DNA of 31,908 bases from the NCBI GenBank assembly GCA_964607865.1, contig CAZSLZ010000016.1:1-31908 (forward strand), read 5' to 3'. The notes under the pieces were generated by a model. The model worked only from the letters and a program-made list of their open reading frames with translations, had not been told where the DNA came from and made no database searches. Source of the stretch: CAZSLZ01 sp964607865. Its GTDB lineage: Bacteria; Vulcanimicrobiota; JAJTBE01; CAZSLZ01. How positions within the stretch are numbered: position 1 is the first letter of the stretch; each line of letters begins with the position of its first letter. Made by a program: the position numbers and the translations under genes. Of this stretch, positions 23,036-31,156 are shown piece by piece.

Positions 23036-23665
23036 ATGAAGAAGATAATTCTGGCTTCGGGGTCTCCCCGGCGTAATCGGATGTTATCCAGGCTGGGTAT
23101 TCCCTTTATCCGTATGGTGGTAGATTCCGACGAAAAGAACAGGGCGGATTTAAGCATGGAAACCTTTGCCCAGGTTGCCATGGAAAACGCTCTGGCCAAG
23201 GCCCGGAAAGCCTTTGAAGAAATAGATAGCGAAGAAGAATCGGTTATTATAGGCGCCGATACTATTGTGGTTTTTGGCAGGGATATCTTACCCAAGCCCA
23301 CCGATAGAAACGACGCCCGGCGCATGCTGAAACAATTATCAGGAAAAACCCACAGTGTAATAACCGGAATTGCCCTGGTCTTATCGCCCCATGGCAAGAT
23401 TTTTACCGATTATGAAGAAACAAAAGTAACTTTCAGAGATTTAACTAATGAAGAAATAAATTTATATGTTGCCAGCAATGAACCCATGGACAAGGCCGGC
23501 GCCTATGGAATTCAGGGGTTTGCAGCATTTCTGGTTGAAAAAGTTGAGGGTGATTATCCCAACGTGGTGGGGTTACCCCTGCTTCGTCTTTATAATTTAA
23601 TGAAAAAAGCCGGCGTTGATCTTTTCAGGCTGGCTATAGAATCGAGTTTGGGAGCAAAACAATAG
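23036..23665 (+). CDS. maf: Maf-family nucleoside triphosphate pyrophosphatase
   Basis: A house-cleaning pyrophosphatase that hydrolyses non-canonical or pyrimidine NTPs (dTTP/UTP type in its family); it is often linked to septum or shape genes. The N-terminal IILASGSPRRNRML is the Maf signature (SxSPRR), followed by ADTIVVFGRDILPKP (catalytic Asp in ADT), SGKTHSVITG and DKAGAYGIQGFAA. At 209 residues it is normal in length. ATG 23036 is chosen over TTG 23027, since the Maf fold starts at MKKIILASGS. No Shine-Dalgarno precedes it, and a TATAAT box ends eight bases upstream. mreB follows after three bases, the common Maf-Mre arrangement. Confidence 0.93.
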   Translation: MKKIILASGSPRRNRMLSRLGIPFIRMVVDSDEKNRADLSMETFAQVAMENALAKARKAFEEIDSEEESVIIGADTIVVFGRDILPKPTDRNDARRMLKQLSGKTHSVITGIALVLSPHGKIFTDYEETKVTFRDLTNEEINLYVASNEPMDKAGAYGIQGFAAFLVEKVEGDYPNVVGLPLLRLYNLMKKAGVDLFRLAIESSLGAKQ

Positions 23666-23668
23666 TTA

Positions 23669-24721
23669 ATGTCGTATATATATCTTGATCATATACTAAG
23701 CAATTTTTCCGCAGATGTGGGAATCGATCTTGGAACCGCTAATACACCGGTTCTGGTTAAAGGCAGGGGAATTGTGCTTTGCGAACCCACTTATGTAACC
23801 AGAGACTTACACACCGGCGGAATAATTGCCGTGGGCAACGACGCCAAGGCAATGGAAGGCAGAACCCCTTCCCACATCGAGGTTATAAGGCCGGTTCGCG
23901 ATGGTGTTATCGCCGATTTCGACGTGGCGGAAAGGCTGATTCATCACCTGTTGAAAAAAGTCGGAGTGGATCGGTTTGTAAAGCCCAGGGTGATAATTGG
24001 AGTTCCCACCGACTGCACCGATGTGGAATGGCGGGCGGTAACCGAAGCTGCCCTTTCAGCGGGAGCCCGGAGAGTTTATATTGTTGAACAGCCTCTTGCA
24101 GGAGCCGTAGGAGCCGGGTTGCCGGTAATGGCGGCAAGGGGCAGTATGGTGGTGGACATTGGCGGCGGCACCTCTGAAGTAGCTGTGGTTTCCATGGGAG
24201 GAATAGTACATGCCCGGACTTCCAGAATAGCCGGTGATGAGATGGACGAATCGATTTTAAATTATATACGAAAAAAATACAATATGCTGGTAGGAATAAG
24301 GACCGCCGAGGAGCTGAAAATAACCATCGGTTCTGCAAAAGAAACCCCGGTAACCCATATTTCCATGGTGCGGGGCAGAGATCTGACCTCAGGTTTGCCC
24401 ACCACACTGGAAATCGATTCCAACGAAATATTCGAAGCCCTTTCCGAGATTGTACAATCTCTGGTAGATCTGGTTAAGCAGACTCTGGAATCCACTCCTC
24501 CCGAACTGGTGGCGGATATTCAGGAACAGGGCATCTACCTCACGGGAGGCGGTTCACTATTAAGGCATATGGATAAGGTTCTGTCTGACGCCACCGGAGT
24601 AACCTGCTGTTATCCCCAGGATCCGGGAGCCTGTGTGGTATTCGGGACAGATCGGCTTTTCAGAAACCCAAAACTTTTTAAATCAATTTTCCTCGGCAGA
24701 GAAAAGCAGATGCAATTGTAA
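23669..24721 (+). CDS. mreB: Rod-shape actin homologue MreB
   Basis: Cytoplasmic actin-like ATPase that forms membrane-bound filaments and directs lateral wall synthesis. Actin-fold motifs: phosphate 1 VGIDLGTANTPVLVKG (~17-32), connect 1 around GVPTDCTDVEWRAV, phosphate 2 MVVDIGGGTSEVAVVSMGG (~155-175), adenosine motif GIYLTGGGSLL (~290-300). The N-terminal MSYIYLDHILSNF is an amphipathic stretch that may bind the membrane. At 350 residues the length is typical. No strong ribosome binding site precedes the ATG, but it lies three bases after the maf stop, so coupling is likely. mreC begins two bases after its stop. Confidence 0.96.
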   Translation: MSYIYLDHILSNFSADVGIDLGTANTPVLVKGRGIVLCEPTYVTRDLHTGGIIAVGNDAKAMEGRTPSHIEVIRPVRDGVIADFDVAERLIHHLLKKVGVDRFVKPRVIIGVPTDCTDVEWRAVTEAALSAGARRVYIVEQPLAGAVGAGLPVMAARGSMVVDIGGGTSEVAVVSMGGIVHARTSRIAGDEMDESILNYIRKKYNMLVGIRTAEELKITIGSAKETPVTHISMVRGRDLTSGLPTTLEIDSNEIFEALSEIVQSLVDLVKQTLESTPPELVADIQEQGIYLTGGGSLLRHMDKVLSDATGVTCCYPQDPGACVVFGTDRLFRNPKLFKSIFLGREKQMQL

Positions 24722-24723
24722 TT

Positions 24724-25530
24724 ATGAACAGGAAAAAGCTTTATATTTTAATAGCCATATGTGTAATTTGCCTTGTTGCAATCATGGTTGAAGCTGGGCC
24801 GGTAAAAGAGGGCAAAGCCAATGCGGTGGAAAAAATTGCCAGCAACGCAACTGCACCGGTTCAGGGTTTCCTGGCGAATTCCGGCCGTAAAATGTCGGGA
24901 ATCTGGCAATCCCTTACCCGCTCCACCGAACTTTCTGATGAAAACAAGCGGTTAAAAGCTGAAATCTATGCCATGAAGGAGCAGTTGGAAGAACTGAACC
25001 GCACCAGGGACGAGAATAAGAAATTAAGAAAATTACTGGATATTTCCAAGGTTCAGAAAGGCAAGGTAATAACCGCAGAGGTAATAGCCCGGGATCCCGA
25101 TAACTGGTTTCAATCGATAAAAGTCAACAAGGGGTACAAACACGGAGTAAAAAAAGATATGGTGGCCCTGGCTCCCGAAGGAATTGTAGGAAGAGTGGTT
25201 TCCGCATCCCCATACACTGCCAAAATTCAACTTCTTTTCAATGACAAATCAGCCATACCTGCCCAATTTGTCTCTTCCGGTGAACTTGGAGTGGTTTACG
25301 GAGAGGGGAAAAATACCTGCATAATGCGCTATATCAATGCAGAAGCCAAGGTTGAAGTGGGAGATCAGATTATAACCTCCAGGCTGAGTAACATTTATCC
25401 ATCCCAGAAAATTCTGGGTAAAGTAACCAAACTGTATGGCAGAGACCAATTATTATACCAGGCTGTTCAGGTAAGACCGGCAATTCAATTCGGAAACCTG
25501 GAGTTTGTCCTGTTGGTAGGGGAAGACTGA
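24724..25530 (+). CDS. mreC: Rod-shape protein MreC
   Basis: Periplasmic scaffold of the elongasome, anchored by one N-terminal helix (~5-24, YILIAICVICLVAIMV), that activates PBP2. A coiled coil (~70-110, DENKRLKAEIYAMKEQLEEL region) is followed by two beta-barrel domains with the family segments VIARDPDNWFQSIKVNKG, GIVGRVV and NIYPSQKILGKV. The 268 residues match the family. It starts two bases after mreB and its stop overlaps mreD as TGATG, so the complex is made from one message. Confidence 0.95.
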   Translation: MNRKKLYILIAICVICLVAIMVEAGPVKEGKANAVEKIASNATAPVQGFLANSGRKMSGIWQSLTRSTELSDENKRLKAEIYAMKEQLEELNRTRDENKKLRKLLDISKVQKGKVITAEVIARDPDNWFQSIKVNKGYKHGVKKDMVALAPEGIVGRVVSASPYTAKIQLLFNDKSAIPAQFVSSGELGVVYGEGKNTCIMRYINAEAKVEVGDQIITSRLSNIYPSQKILGKVTKLYGRDQLLYQAVQVRPAIQFGNLEFVLLVGED

Positions 25531-26069
25531 TGAAAAAAAGAATCAGTTGGCTTATATACCTTATCATTTCAATTATTCTGGTGCTTTTACAGACTTCCTT
25601 TCTGCCAGAATTCACCACTTTCAAGGTCAGGCCCGACCTGGTTCTGCTTTTTGTGGTAAGCATCGGGCTGGTTCTTAATTATAAGCAGGGGCTGTTGGCA
25701 GGCGCCATTGCCGGCCTGGTGGCAGGAATAATCTCATGGAATTTATGGGGGCTCTACCTTCTAACCTACTGCCTGGCAGGGTTTCTGGCGGGAAACTTAC
25801 CCGAAAAAATGGAAGCGGATAACTTTTTTATACCCCTCTCAGCTTCTGTGGGCGCCTCGATTATCGAATTGGTTCTGTTTTTTGTTGTGGGAAGCTTCTT
25901 AAACATATACCAGATTATGGGTGATTTCTTTGTCAAAGCCCTGGCTTTTCTCATATGGAATGCAATTTTTGCCATCCCGGTTTTTCTGGTGGTGAAATTT
26001 ATTATTATCGGAGAAAAAAACACCTTGGATATTCAATCCAGTTTGAGTGACAGCATAATCATAAGGTAA
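25530..26069 (+). CDS. mreD: Rod-shape integral membrane protein MreD
   Basis: Membrane subunit of the elongasome that balances MreC activation of PBP2. The 179 residues are almost all hydrophobic, with about five to six transmembrane helices, and the family pattern R-P-D-L-V-L-L (VRPDLVLLFVVSIGLV) near the first third. The ATG overlaps the mreC stop, and mrdA begins two bases after its stop. Position, size and hydrophobicity make the call firm despite poor sequence conservation in this family. Confidence 0.9.
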   Translation: MKKRISWLIYLIISIILVLLQTSFLPEFTTFKVRPDLVLLFVVSIGLVLNYKQGLLAGAIAGLVAGIISWNLWGLYLLTYCLAGFLAGNLPEKMEADNFFIPLSASVGASIIELVLFFVVGSFLNIYQIMGDFFVKALAFLIWNAIFAIPVFLVVKFIIIGEKNTLDIQSSLSDSIIIR

Positions 26070-26071
26070 TT

Positions 26072-27898
26072 ATGAATAAAGATATAACCAACAGACGTTT
26101 GACAATTTTATTAATAGTGGTGTTTGTATGCTGCCTGCTTCTCATAGGCAGGTTATTTCAGTTGCAGTTATTAAAAGGGGAACAATATACTAAAAGTGCA
26201 AATACAAACGTAATTAAAACCACTTTTTTACCCGGCCCAAGGGGAGAAATCCGCGATCGATACGGAAAAATTCTGGCCTTCGACGTCCCCCGGCTCAACA
26301 TCTGTATGGTAATTTCTGAAATTAAGGATGAAAACGAGTTTGCCAGAACTCTGGGGCCGTTAATAGGTTATTCACCGGAAATAATCAAAAGGAAAATCGA
26401 AAAAAACCGCCAGGATATTTACGGCAAAATTATTATTAAACCCAGGGTGGATACCGAAACCATGATGAAAGTGGCGGAACAACAGGGAGATTTGCCCGGC
26501 CTGTACCTGGATGTCCAACCTGTCCGGGAATACCCATTTGGAGATACAGCTTCCCATGTTATTGGATATGTAAGTGAAATAACGAAGGAAGAACTTGATG
26601 CGAATAAGAAAGAAGGCTATCTGGCAAGAGATTTTATCGGAAAAGACGGCATCGAGAAATATTATGACGGAATTCTCAGGGGCAGGCATGGAGCAAAAGA
26701 AGAGCTGACCGATGTTTCGGGCCATGTAATAAAGGAAATTGGGGAAACAAAACCCAGCCCCGGAAAAAATATTTATCTATCTCTGGATATTGAACTGCAG
26801 AAAAAGGTAGAAGAAATTTTAAAATGGAATGTAAATTCTCTGTCAGCGATATCAGGCCAGAAACTGGCAGCTTCGGCCATTGTTATGGATATAAAAACGG
26901 GTGAAATTCTGGCCATGGCCAGTATTCCCCAGTTTGATCCCAACAAGTTCTTAAAGGGTATGACAGAAAAAGAATATCAAACCCTGATAAACCGGAAAGA
27001 TTATCCGTTATTGAACCGAAATATAGCAGGAACTTACCCCCTGGCTTCCACTTTTAAGATGGTTACCGGTATAGCTGCCCTTCAGGAAGGCCTATGCACC
27101 CGCTATTCCCCATTCAACTGTAATGGCTATTATGAAGTGGGAAGCCGAAAATTCTATTGTTTTGTAAGAACCGGCCACGGAAAAATAGATTTTAATGAAG
27201 CAATTTCTGAATCTTGTGACGTGGTTTTTTATGAACTGGGAGAAAAAATGGGTATAGAAAAATTATTGGAATATTCCCGTAATTTCGGCCTGGGCCAGAA
27301 AACCAGAATTGATCTGCCCAGTGAATCTCCGGGTTTGCTCCCCGATAACTATTGGAAAATCAAGAATTTTAACGAACCGTGGTACACCGGCGATACCGTT
27401 AACCTCTCAATCGGGCAGGGTTTTCTGGGGGCAACCCCTCTTCAATTGGCGGTAATCACTGCAACCGTGGCAAATGATGGCCGAATGATGCAGCCCCATT
27501 TGTTAATAAAAACTGAAAATTCTGAAAAAAAACAGGTTGAAACAATAAAACCCACAGTGGTTAGAGAGTTGAATGTAGATAAAAAACATTTCGATGCAAT
27601 TAAGGACGGGATGAGGTCCGCGGTAAAGACCGGAACCGCAAAATTGCTGGATTCCCGGATATCCAGCGCCGGCAAGACGGGAACAGCAGAAAATTTTCCT
27701 AATCCTGAAAACCCTTATGGAAGAAACCATACCTGGTTCGCCGGCTTTGCCCCTTCCCATGACCCGGAAATCGCAATAGTTGTATTCTTCGAAAAATCCG
27801 GCGGTTATGGGGGCAAAAAAGCTGTCCCCATGGCCAGAGAAATCCTTGACGACTACGCCAGGCTGAAACGCCAGCGGGCTTATCACCAGAAGCAATAA
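26072..27898 (+). CDS. mrdA: Penicillin-binding protein 2 (rod-shape transpeptidase)
   Basis: A class B PBP, the D,D-transpeptidase of the elongasome that works with RodA. One N-terminal helix (~10-30) anchors it; the pedestal/dimerisation domain spans ~50-230 with GPRGEIRDRYGKILA and FIGKDGIEKYYDG. The penicillin-binding domain has the active Ser326 in STFK, SCD (381-383, the SxD form normal for PBP2) and KTG (535-537). All catalytic residues are present. At 608 residues the length is normal. It closes the maf-mreB-mreC-mreD-mrdA run; no rodA is seen in the window. The gene is convergent with the chemoreceptor gene. Confidence 0.95.
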   Translation: MNKDITNRRLTILLIVVFVCCLLLIGRLFQLQLLKGEQYTKSANTNVIKTTFLPGPRGEIRDRYGKILAFDVPRLNICMVISEIKDENEFARTLGPLIGYSPEIIKRKIEKNRQDIYGKIIIKPRVDTETMMKVAEQQGDLPGLYLDVQPVREYPFGDTASHVIGYVSEITKEELDANKKEGYLARDFIGKDGIEKYYDGILRGRHGAKEELTDVSGHVIKEIGETKPSPGKNIYLSLDIELQKKVEEILKWNVNSLSAISGQKLAASAIVMDIKTGEILAMASIPQFDPNKFLKGMTEKEYQTLINRKDYPLLNRNIAGTYPLASTFKMVTGIAALQEGLCTRYSPFNCNGYYEVGSRKFYCFVRTGHGKIDFNEAISESCDVVFYELGEKMGIEKLLEYSRNFGLGQKTRIDLPSESPGLLPDNYWKIKNFNEPWYTGDTVNLSIGQGFLGATPLQLAVITATVANDGRMMQPHLLIKTENSEKKQVETIKPTVVRELNVDKKHFDAIKDGMRSAVKTGTAKLLDSRISSAGKTGTAENFPNPENPYGRNHTWFAGFAPSHDPEIAIVVFFEKSGGYGGKKAVPMAREILDDYARLKRQRAYHQKQ

Positions 27899-27929
27899 AA
27901 AGAGGGAGAAGCCATCTTATCTTCTCCCT
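27897..27929 (-). terminator. Intrinsic terminator of the chemoreceptor gene
   Basis: AGGGAGAAG (27903-27911) pairs perfectly with CTTCTCCCT (27921-27929), nine-base loop. On the minus strand TTTTTATT follows. On the plus strand there is no T run, so it mainly serves the minus-strand gene, although its hairpin starts five bases past the mrdA stop. Confidence 0.75.
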
Positions 27930-27973
27930 TACCGTGTATATGTATATGTCATTTGAGAAATGGTTCTTATTAA

Positions 27974-29695
27974 TTAGAACTTTATAAACTCACCATCTTC
28001 CTCTTCTTCGTCCAATAAAAGGACAACATTATCATTCTTTATTTTCTTACTGTTTTTTCCATTATTGCCTTTTATTTTTGTTTTGATTTGCGAACCGCTT
28101 GTTTTTATCGTTTTTTCCTTTTTAGTCCTTGTTTTCATCCTGTCGTCGTCGTCAATTGTAAAGTAATTCATTGTTTCCTGAAGCGATTCAGCCTGGCTGT
28201 TCATTTCTTCAGAACTGGAAGCCAGTTCCTCCGATGCGCTGGCATTCTGCTGAATAATTTGATCCAGTTGCTGAAGAGCTTTGTTAATCTGCTCAGCTCC
28301 ACTGTTCTGTTCGTTGGTAGCTGCATTTATCTCCTGAATCAATTCAGCAGTTTTCTGAATATCGGGCACCATTTGTTTCAACAGGTTTCCTGCATTTTCT
28401 GCCACCTGAACACTACTGATAGACAGCTCGCTGATCTCGCCTGCAGCAGTCTGGCTACGCTCCGCTAATTTTCTAACCTCTGCCGCAACAACAGCGAATC
28501 CCTTTCCATGTTCGCCCGCCCTGGCAGCTTCTATCGCCGCATTTAATGCCAGCAAATTAGTCTGCCGGGCAATCTCTTCTACTATGGAAATCTTCTTGGC
28601 AATCTGGTTCATTGCAACCACAGTTTCTTCAACTGCCCTGCCGCCCTTCATTGCATCCTCGGAAGCTTTACTGGCAATCTTTTCAGTCTGGCTGGAATTA
28701 GCTGCGTTATTGTTAATATTTGCAGCCATCTGTTCCATCGAGGATGAAGCTTCTTCGGCAGAGGAAGCCTGCTCGGTGGCACCCTCGGACAGCTCCTGGG
28801 AAGTCATGCTTATCTGCTGGCTGCCCGTTGCCACCTGTTGAGAAGCATTCTTTACCTGGGAAACAACATTCTTTAACTTCTCTATCATATCTCGCAAGGC
28901 ATCGGCTAACTTACCCAGTTCATCCTTCTGATCAATCTTCAGTTTAGCAGTCAGATCACCCTCAGCCAACTCCCTGGCAAAAAATACACTCTCTTCCAGA
29001 GGCTTTGTTATACCCCTGGAAATAATAACCCCGAAGAATATAGCCAGTACTGTTCCCAGAATAGTAAATATATAAAGTTGCTTTTTTGAATTGTTAACCA
29101 ATACATTTGCATGGGTTTTCTCAGCATCAGCATTTGCCCTGTTCAACTCTACCATTTCATCGATTTTTGCATCGGTATCCAACAGGGCTGAACGAGCATT
29201 TTTTGATTCCTCTAACATCTGCTTTTCCAAACTTTTTATTTTTGGAGAATCAATATTTACACCGGAAGTTGTAAGTTGATCTTTCTCCTTGTTCAAGTTG
29301 ACAACAACCTGGTTTTTCCCTTTCCATACAGCCCATAAATCTTTAAATTCATTCCATAACTTTTTCTCGCTTTCATCCAGATCAAGAGCTTCATATTGTT
29401 GCATATGCTCATCAGCTGCCTGATATGTTTGCGCCATCAAATCGTATTGGGGCTGCCTTAAAGCATTGCTTTCGTAGAACATCAGCCCCCGTTCCGCCGC
29501 CCAGACTGTCGAAAGAGCTCCTCTTAAATTGAGTAAACTTCTTACTCCGGGCAGAAGATTATTATGGAAATCATTTAAAACCTCGTCGCTTTTCTGTAAT
29601 CCAGAGTTTCCAATAATACCTATAACCAGTCCCAATATCGCCACTATGACAAAAGCTGAAATCAACCTTATTCCTATTTTGGTGTTTTTTAACAT
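27974..29695 (-). CDS. Methyl-accepting chemotaxis protein with 4-helix sensor and C-terminal tether
   Basis: A transmembrane chemoreceptor. TM1 (~7-29), a periplasmic four-helix-bundle sensor (~35-190), TM2 (~206-228), HAMP (~229-282), then the signalling coiled coil with methylation helices and the conserved hairpin tip EIARQTNLLALNAAIEAARAG, shown here as IARQTNLLALNAAIEAARAG (~375-394). After the second helix there is a ~60-residue Lys/Asn-rich flexible tail ending EEEDGEFIKF. The last five residues E-F-I-K-F fit the x-[HFYW]-x-x-[HFYW] rule for CheR/CheB-binding pentapeptides. Start: ATG 29695 has GAGAGGG seven bases upstream, while the in-frame ATG at 29713 has no site. No che genes are in the window, so it is an orphan receptor. 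Confidence 0.93.
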   Translation of the reverse strand: MLKNTKIGIRLISAFVIVAILGLVIGIIGNSGLQKSDEVLNDFHNNLLPGVRSLLNLRGALSTVWAAERGLMFYESNALRQPQYDLMAQTYQAADEHMQQYEALDLDESEKKLWNEFKDLWAVWKGKNQVVVNLNKEKDQLTTSGVNIDSPKIKSLEKQMLEESKNARSALLDTDAKIDEMVELNRANADAEKTHANVLVNNSKKQLYIFTILGTVLAIFFGVIISRGITKPLEESVFFARELAEGDLTAKLKIDQKDELGKLADALRDMIEKLKNVVSQVKNASQQVATGSQQISMTSQELSEGATEQASSAEEASSSMEQMAANINNNAANSSQTEKIASKASEDAMKGGRAVEETVVAMNQIAKKISIVEEIARQTNLLALNAAIEAARAGEHGKGFAVVAAEVRKLAERSQTAAGEISELSISSVQVAENAGNLLKQMVPDIQKTAELIQEINAATNEQNSGAEQINKALQQLDQIIQQNASASEELASSSEEMNSQAESLQETMNYFTIDDDDRMKTRTKKEKTIKTSGSQIKTKIKGNNGKNSKKIKNDNVVLLLDEEEEDGEFIKF

Positions 29696-30063
29696 AATAT
29701 TCCCTCTCTTCATTTTTTTCTTTGAATCTTGCCTTGACTTTTACTTCTAAATTCTTCCATTTCTAAAACAGGACAATACCGGGTTTACACCTCCTTACAT
29801 CATAGCTTTAATATTCGTATATTTATATATTTTTATTTTACATTTTACTAATGCCCTGGTTTTTTCTTTTTAAATTTGAAAATCATACTAAAGATTAATA
29901 AAATATTAAAATTTTTCATTTTTTATGTAATTAAAATATAGTATGATTACTTCTGGTTAATTGAAAATTATAAAATGAACAATAATTATTTGGCAGCCTT
30001 TAGAGGGAATTTATCATGAAATTTTAAATTTAATATGTATGGAAACAATTAAGGAGAAAGATT
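29696..30063. other. AT-rich gene-free region between divergent genes
   Basis: About 370 very AT-rich bases between the chemoreceptor and the small secreted ORF. It must hold promoters for both, but I see no convincing -35/-10 pair. A strong Shine-Dalgarno-like TAAGGAGGTG on the minus strand (29788-29797) is not followed by a usable start codon at normal spacing. Nothing else is recognisable. Confidence 0.5.
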
Positions 30064-30384
30064 ATGTTAAGTGAAAGATACAGAAAATGGGTTTCCCGTA
30101 TTGTTCTGGGAATATTCCCAATAAACTCATTGTTCCTGCCGGTTTTCGCATCTTATCAGGATTATAACGAAATTTACTATAAAGAACTCTACAATGCAAT
30201 GGTTCAGAAACTTGACACTGGCGATGCCCAGGGAATTATTCACCTGTTGTCCCAAAACCCCGAAGATTCCAGAGAACTGTTTGAACAGTGCCTTATTACC
30301 GCAGAAAATTATTATGAATTGGATAAAACAAAAAAATCCCGGATTCCGGGATTTTTTTGTTTTAGTAACTTTCAGGCTATTTAA
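30064..30384 (+). CDS. Small secreted ORF whose end is encoded by a terminator hairpin
   Basis: A 106-residue reading frame with AAGGAGA before its ATG and a plausible signal peptide (residues 1-30, cleaved near VFAS). Residues ~31-90 are helical and polar (DYNEIYYKELYNAMVQKL; RELFEQCLITAENYYEL). The last ~17 codons run through an intrinsic terminator (30330-30358), and the stop codon lies beyond the T run, overlapping the 3' end of the response-regulator gene by eight bases. A transcript ending at this terminator would have no stop codon. It may be the truncated 5' end of a longer secreted-protein gene, or a gene whose product depends on ribosome rescue, as known for E. coli arfA. I do not recognise the family. 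Confidence 0.5.
   Translation: MLSERYRKWVSRIVLGIFPINSLFLPVFASYQDYNEIYYKELYNAMVQKLDTGDAQGIIHLLSQNPEDSRELFEQCLITAENYYELDKTKKSRIPGFFCFSNFQAI
30330..30358. terminator. Bidirectional terminator between the small ORF and the response regulator
   Basis: ATCCCGG-ATT-CCGGGAT is a perfect 7 bp stem flanked by seven A and seven T, so it works on both strands: for the minus-strand response regulator (stop at 30377) and for the plus-strand ORF, inside whose reading frame it lies. Confidence 0.85.
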
Positions 30385-31030
30385 ATACACCCAGGTTCAA
30401 TGCCAGAATTACTGCCTGAACCCGGTCGGTAACTTCAAGTTTTCTGAGAATCGATGAAATATGGGCTTTTACCGTGGCCTCAGAAATATATAAGGTGCTG
30501 GCAATATCTTTGTTGCTCATGCCTTTTACCAGCAATTCGTAAACTTCCAGCTCCCTGGAAGACAGGCTGTGAATTATACTTTTCTTCTTTTTGTCAATGG
30601 TGCTTTTTTCCGCCATATGATGCATCATTTTGGCGGCAATGGTGGGATGAATGGCAGCTTTGCCCTTATGAATGGTATGTATGGCTTTTATCAACTCACC
30701 GCGGTCCACATCTTTAAGCATATAACCATCAACCCTGGCATCTATGGCCTTGGAGATATGATCTTCATCGTCATAAAAAGTCAGAATTAAAATCCTGGAA
30801 TCTTCATTGATGTCTTTAATCTTTCTGGTTGCTTTAATACCCGCATTTTCATCCTCGCCCAGTTTCAAATCCATCAAGACTATGTCCGGTTTCAGCTCCT
30901 CGGTCTTTTTAATTGCGTCATCTACATTATCAACCTCAGCCACAATTTCAATATCTTCTTCTTTTTGCAGGTTAGACTTTATTCCCATCCGTATTAACTG
31001 GTAGTCTTCCACAATAAGTACTTTAATCAT
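30377..31030 (-). CDS. NarL/FixJ-family response regulator
   Basis: A DNA-binding response regulator of a two-component system. The receiver domain (1-~120) has the acidic pocket VED (8-9), the phospho-acceptor Asp54 in VLMDLKL, Thr84 in LILTF and Lys106 in YMLKD. The LuxR-type helix-turn-helix (~155-212) reads LSSRELEVYELLVKGMSNKD, then STLYISEATVKAHISSIL, the standard NarL pattern. At 217 residues the length is normal. AAGGTG lies about five bases before the ATG. No sensor kinase is in the window, so the partner and target genes are unknown. A nine-codon ORF with its own ribosome binding site lies upstream (31051-31080). Confidence 0.93.
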   Translation of the reverse strand: MIKVLIVEDYQLIRMGIKSNLQKEEDIEIVAEVDNVDDAIKKTEELKPDIVLMDLKLGEDENAGIKATRKIKDINEDSRILILTFYDDEDHISKAIDARVDGYMLKDVDRGELIKAIHTIHKGKAAIHPTIAAKMMHHMAEKSTIDKKKKSIIHSLSSRELEVYELLVKGMSNKDIASTLYISEATVKAHISSILRKLEVTDRVQAVILALNLGVFK

Positions 31031-31156
31031 CCGCTCACCTTATAAATCTTTTATTTAATAATTTTTTCTGGTAACTCCATGATATTTCCTGCATAAATAA
31101 TTAATATTTGAACATACAGGCAATATCCACCTTATTTCATTGTAAAAAATTAGAAA

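Noticed and set aside
27620..27690. Two KTGTA-like strings in PBP2 suggesting a duplicated active-site motif
   Set aside because: Only the second (residues 535-539, after SSAG) is in the right place for the KTG motif; the first is a short chance resemblance in a region where the family often has TGTA.
29788..29797. A strong minus-strand Shine-Dalgarno-like sequence TAAGGAGGTG
   Set aside because: The only nearby starts are GTG immediately followed by TAA and a TTG 13 bases away giving nine codons; no gene is supported.
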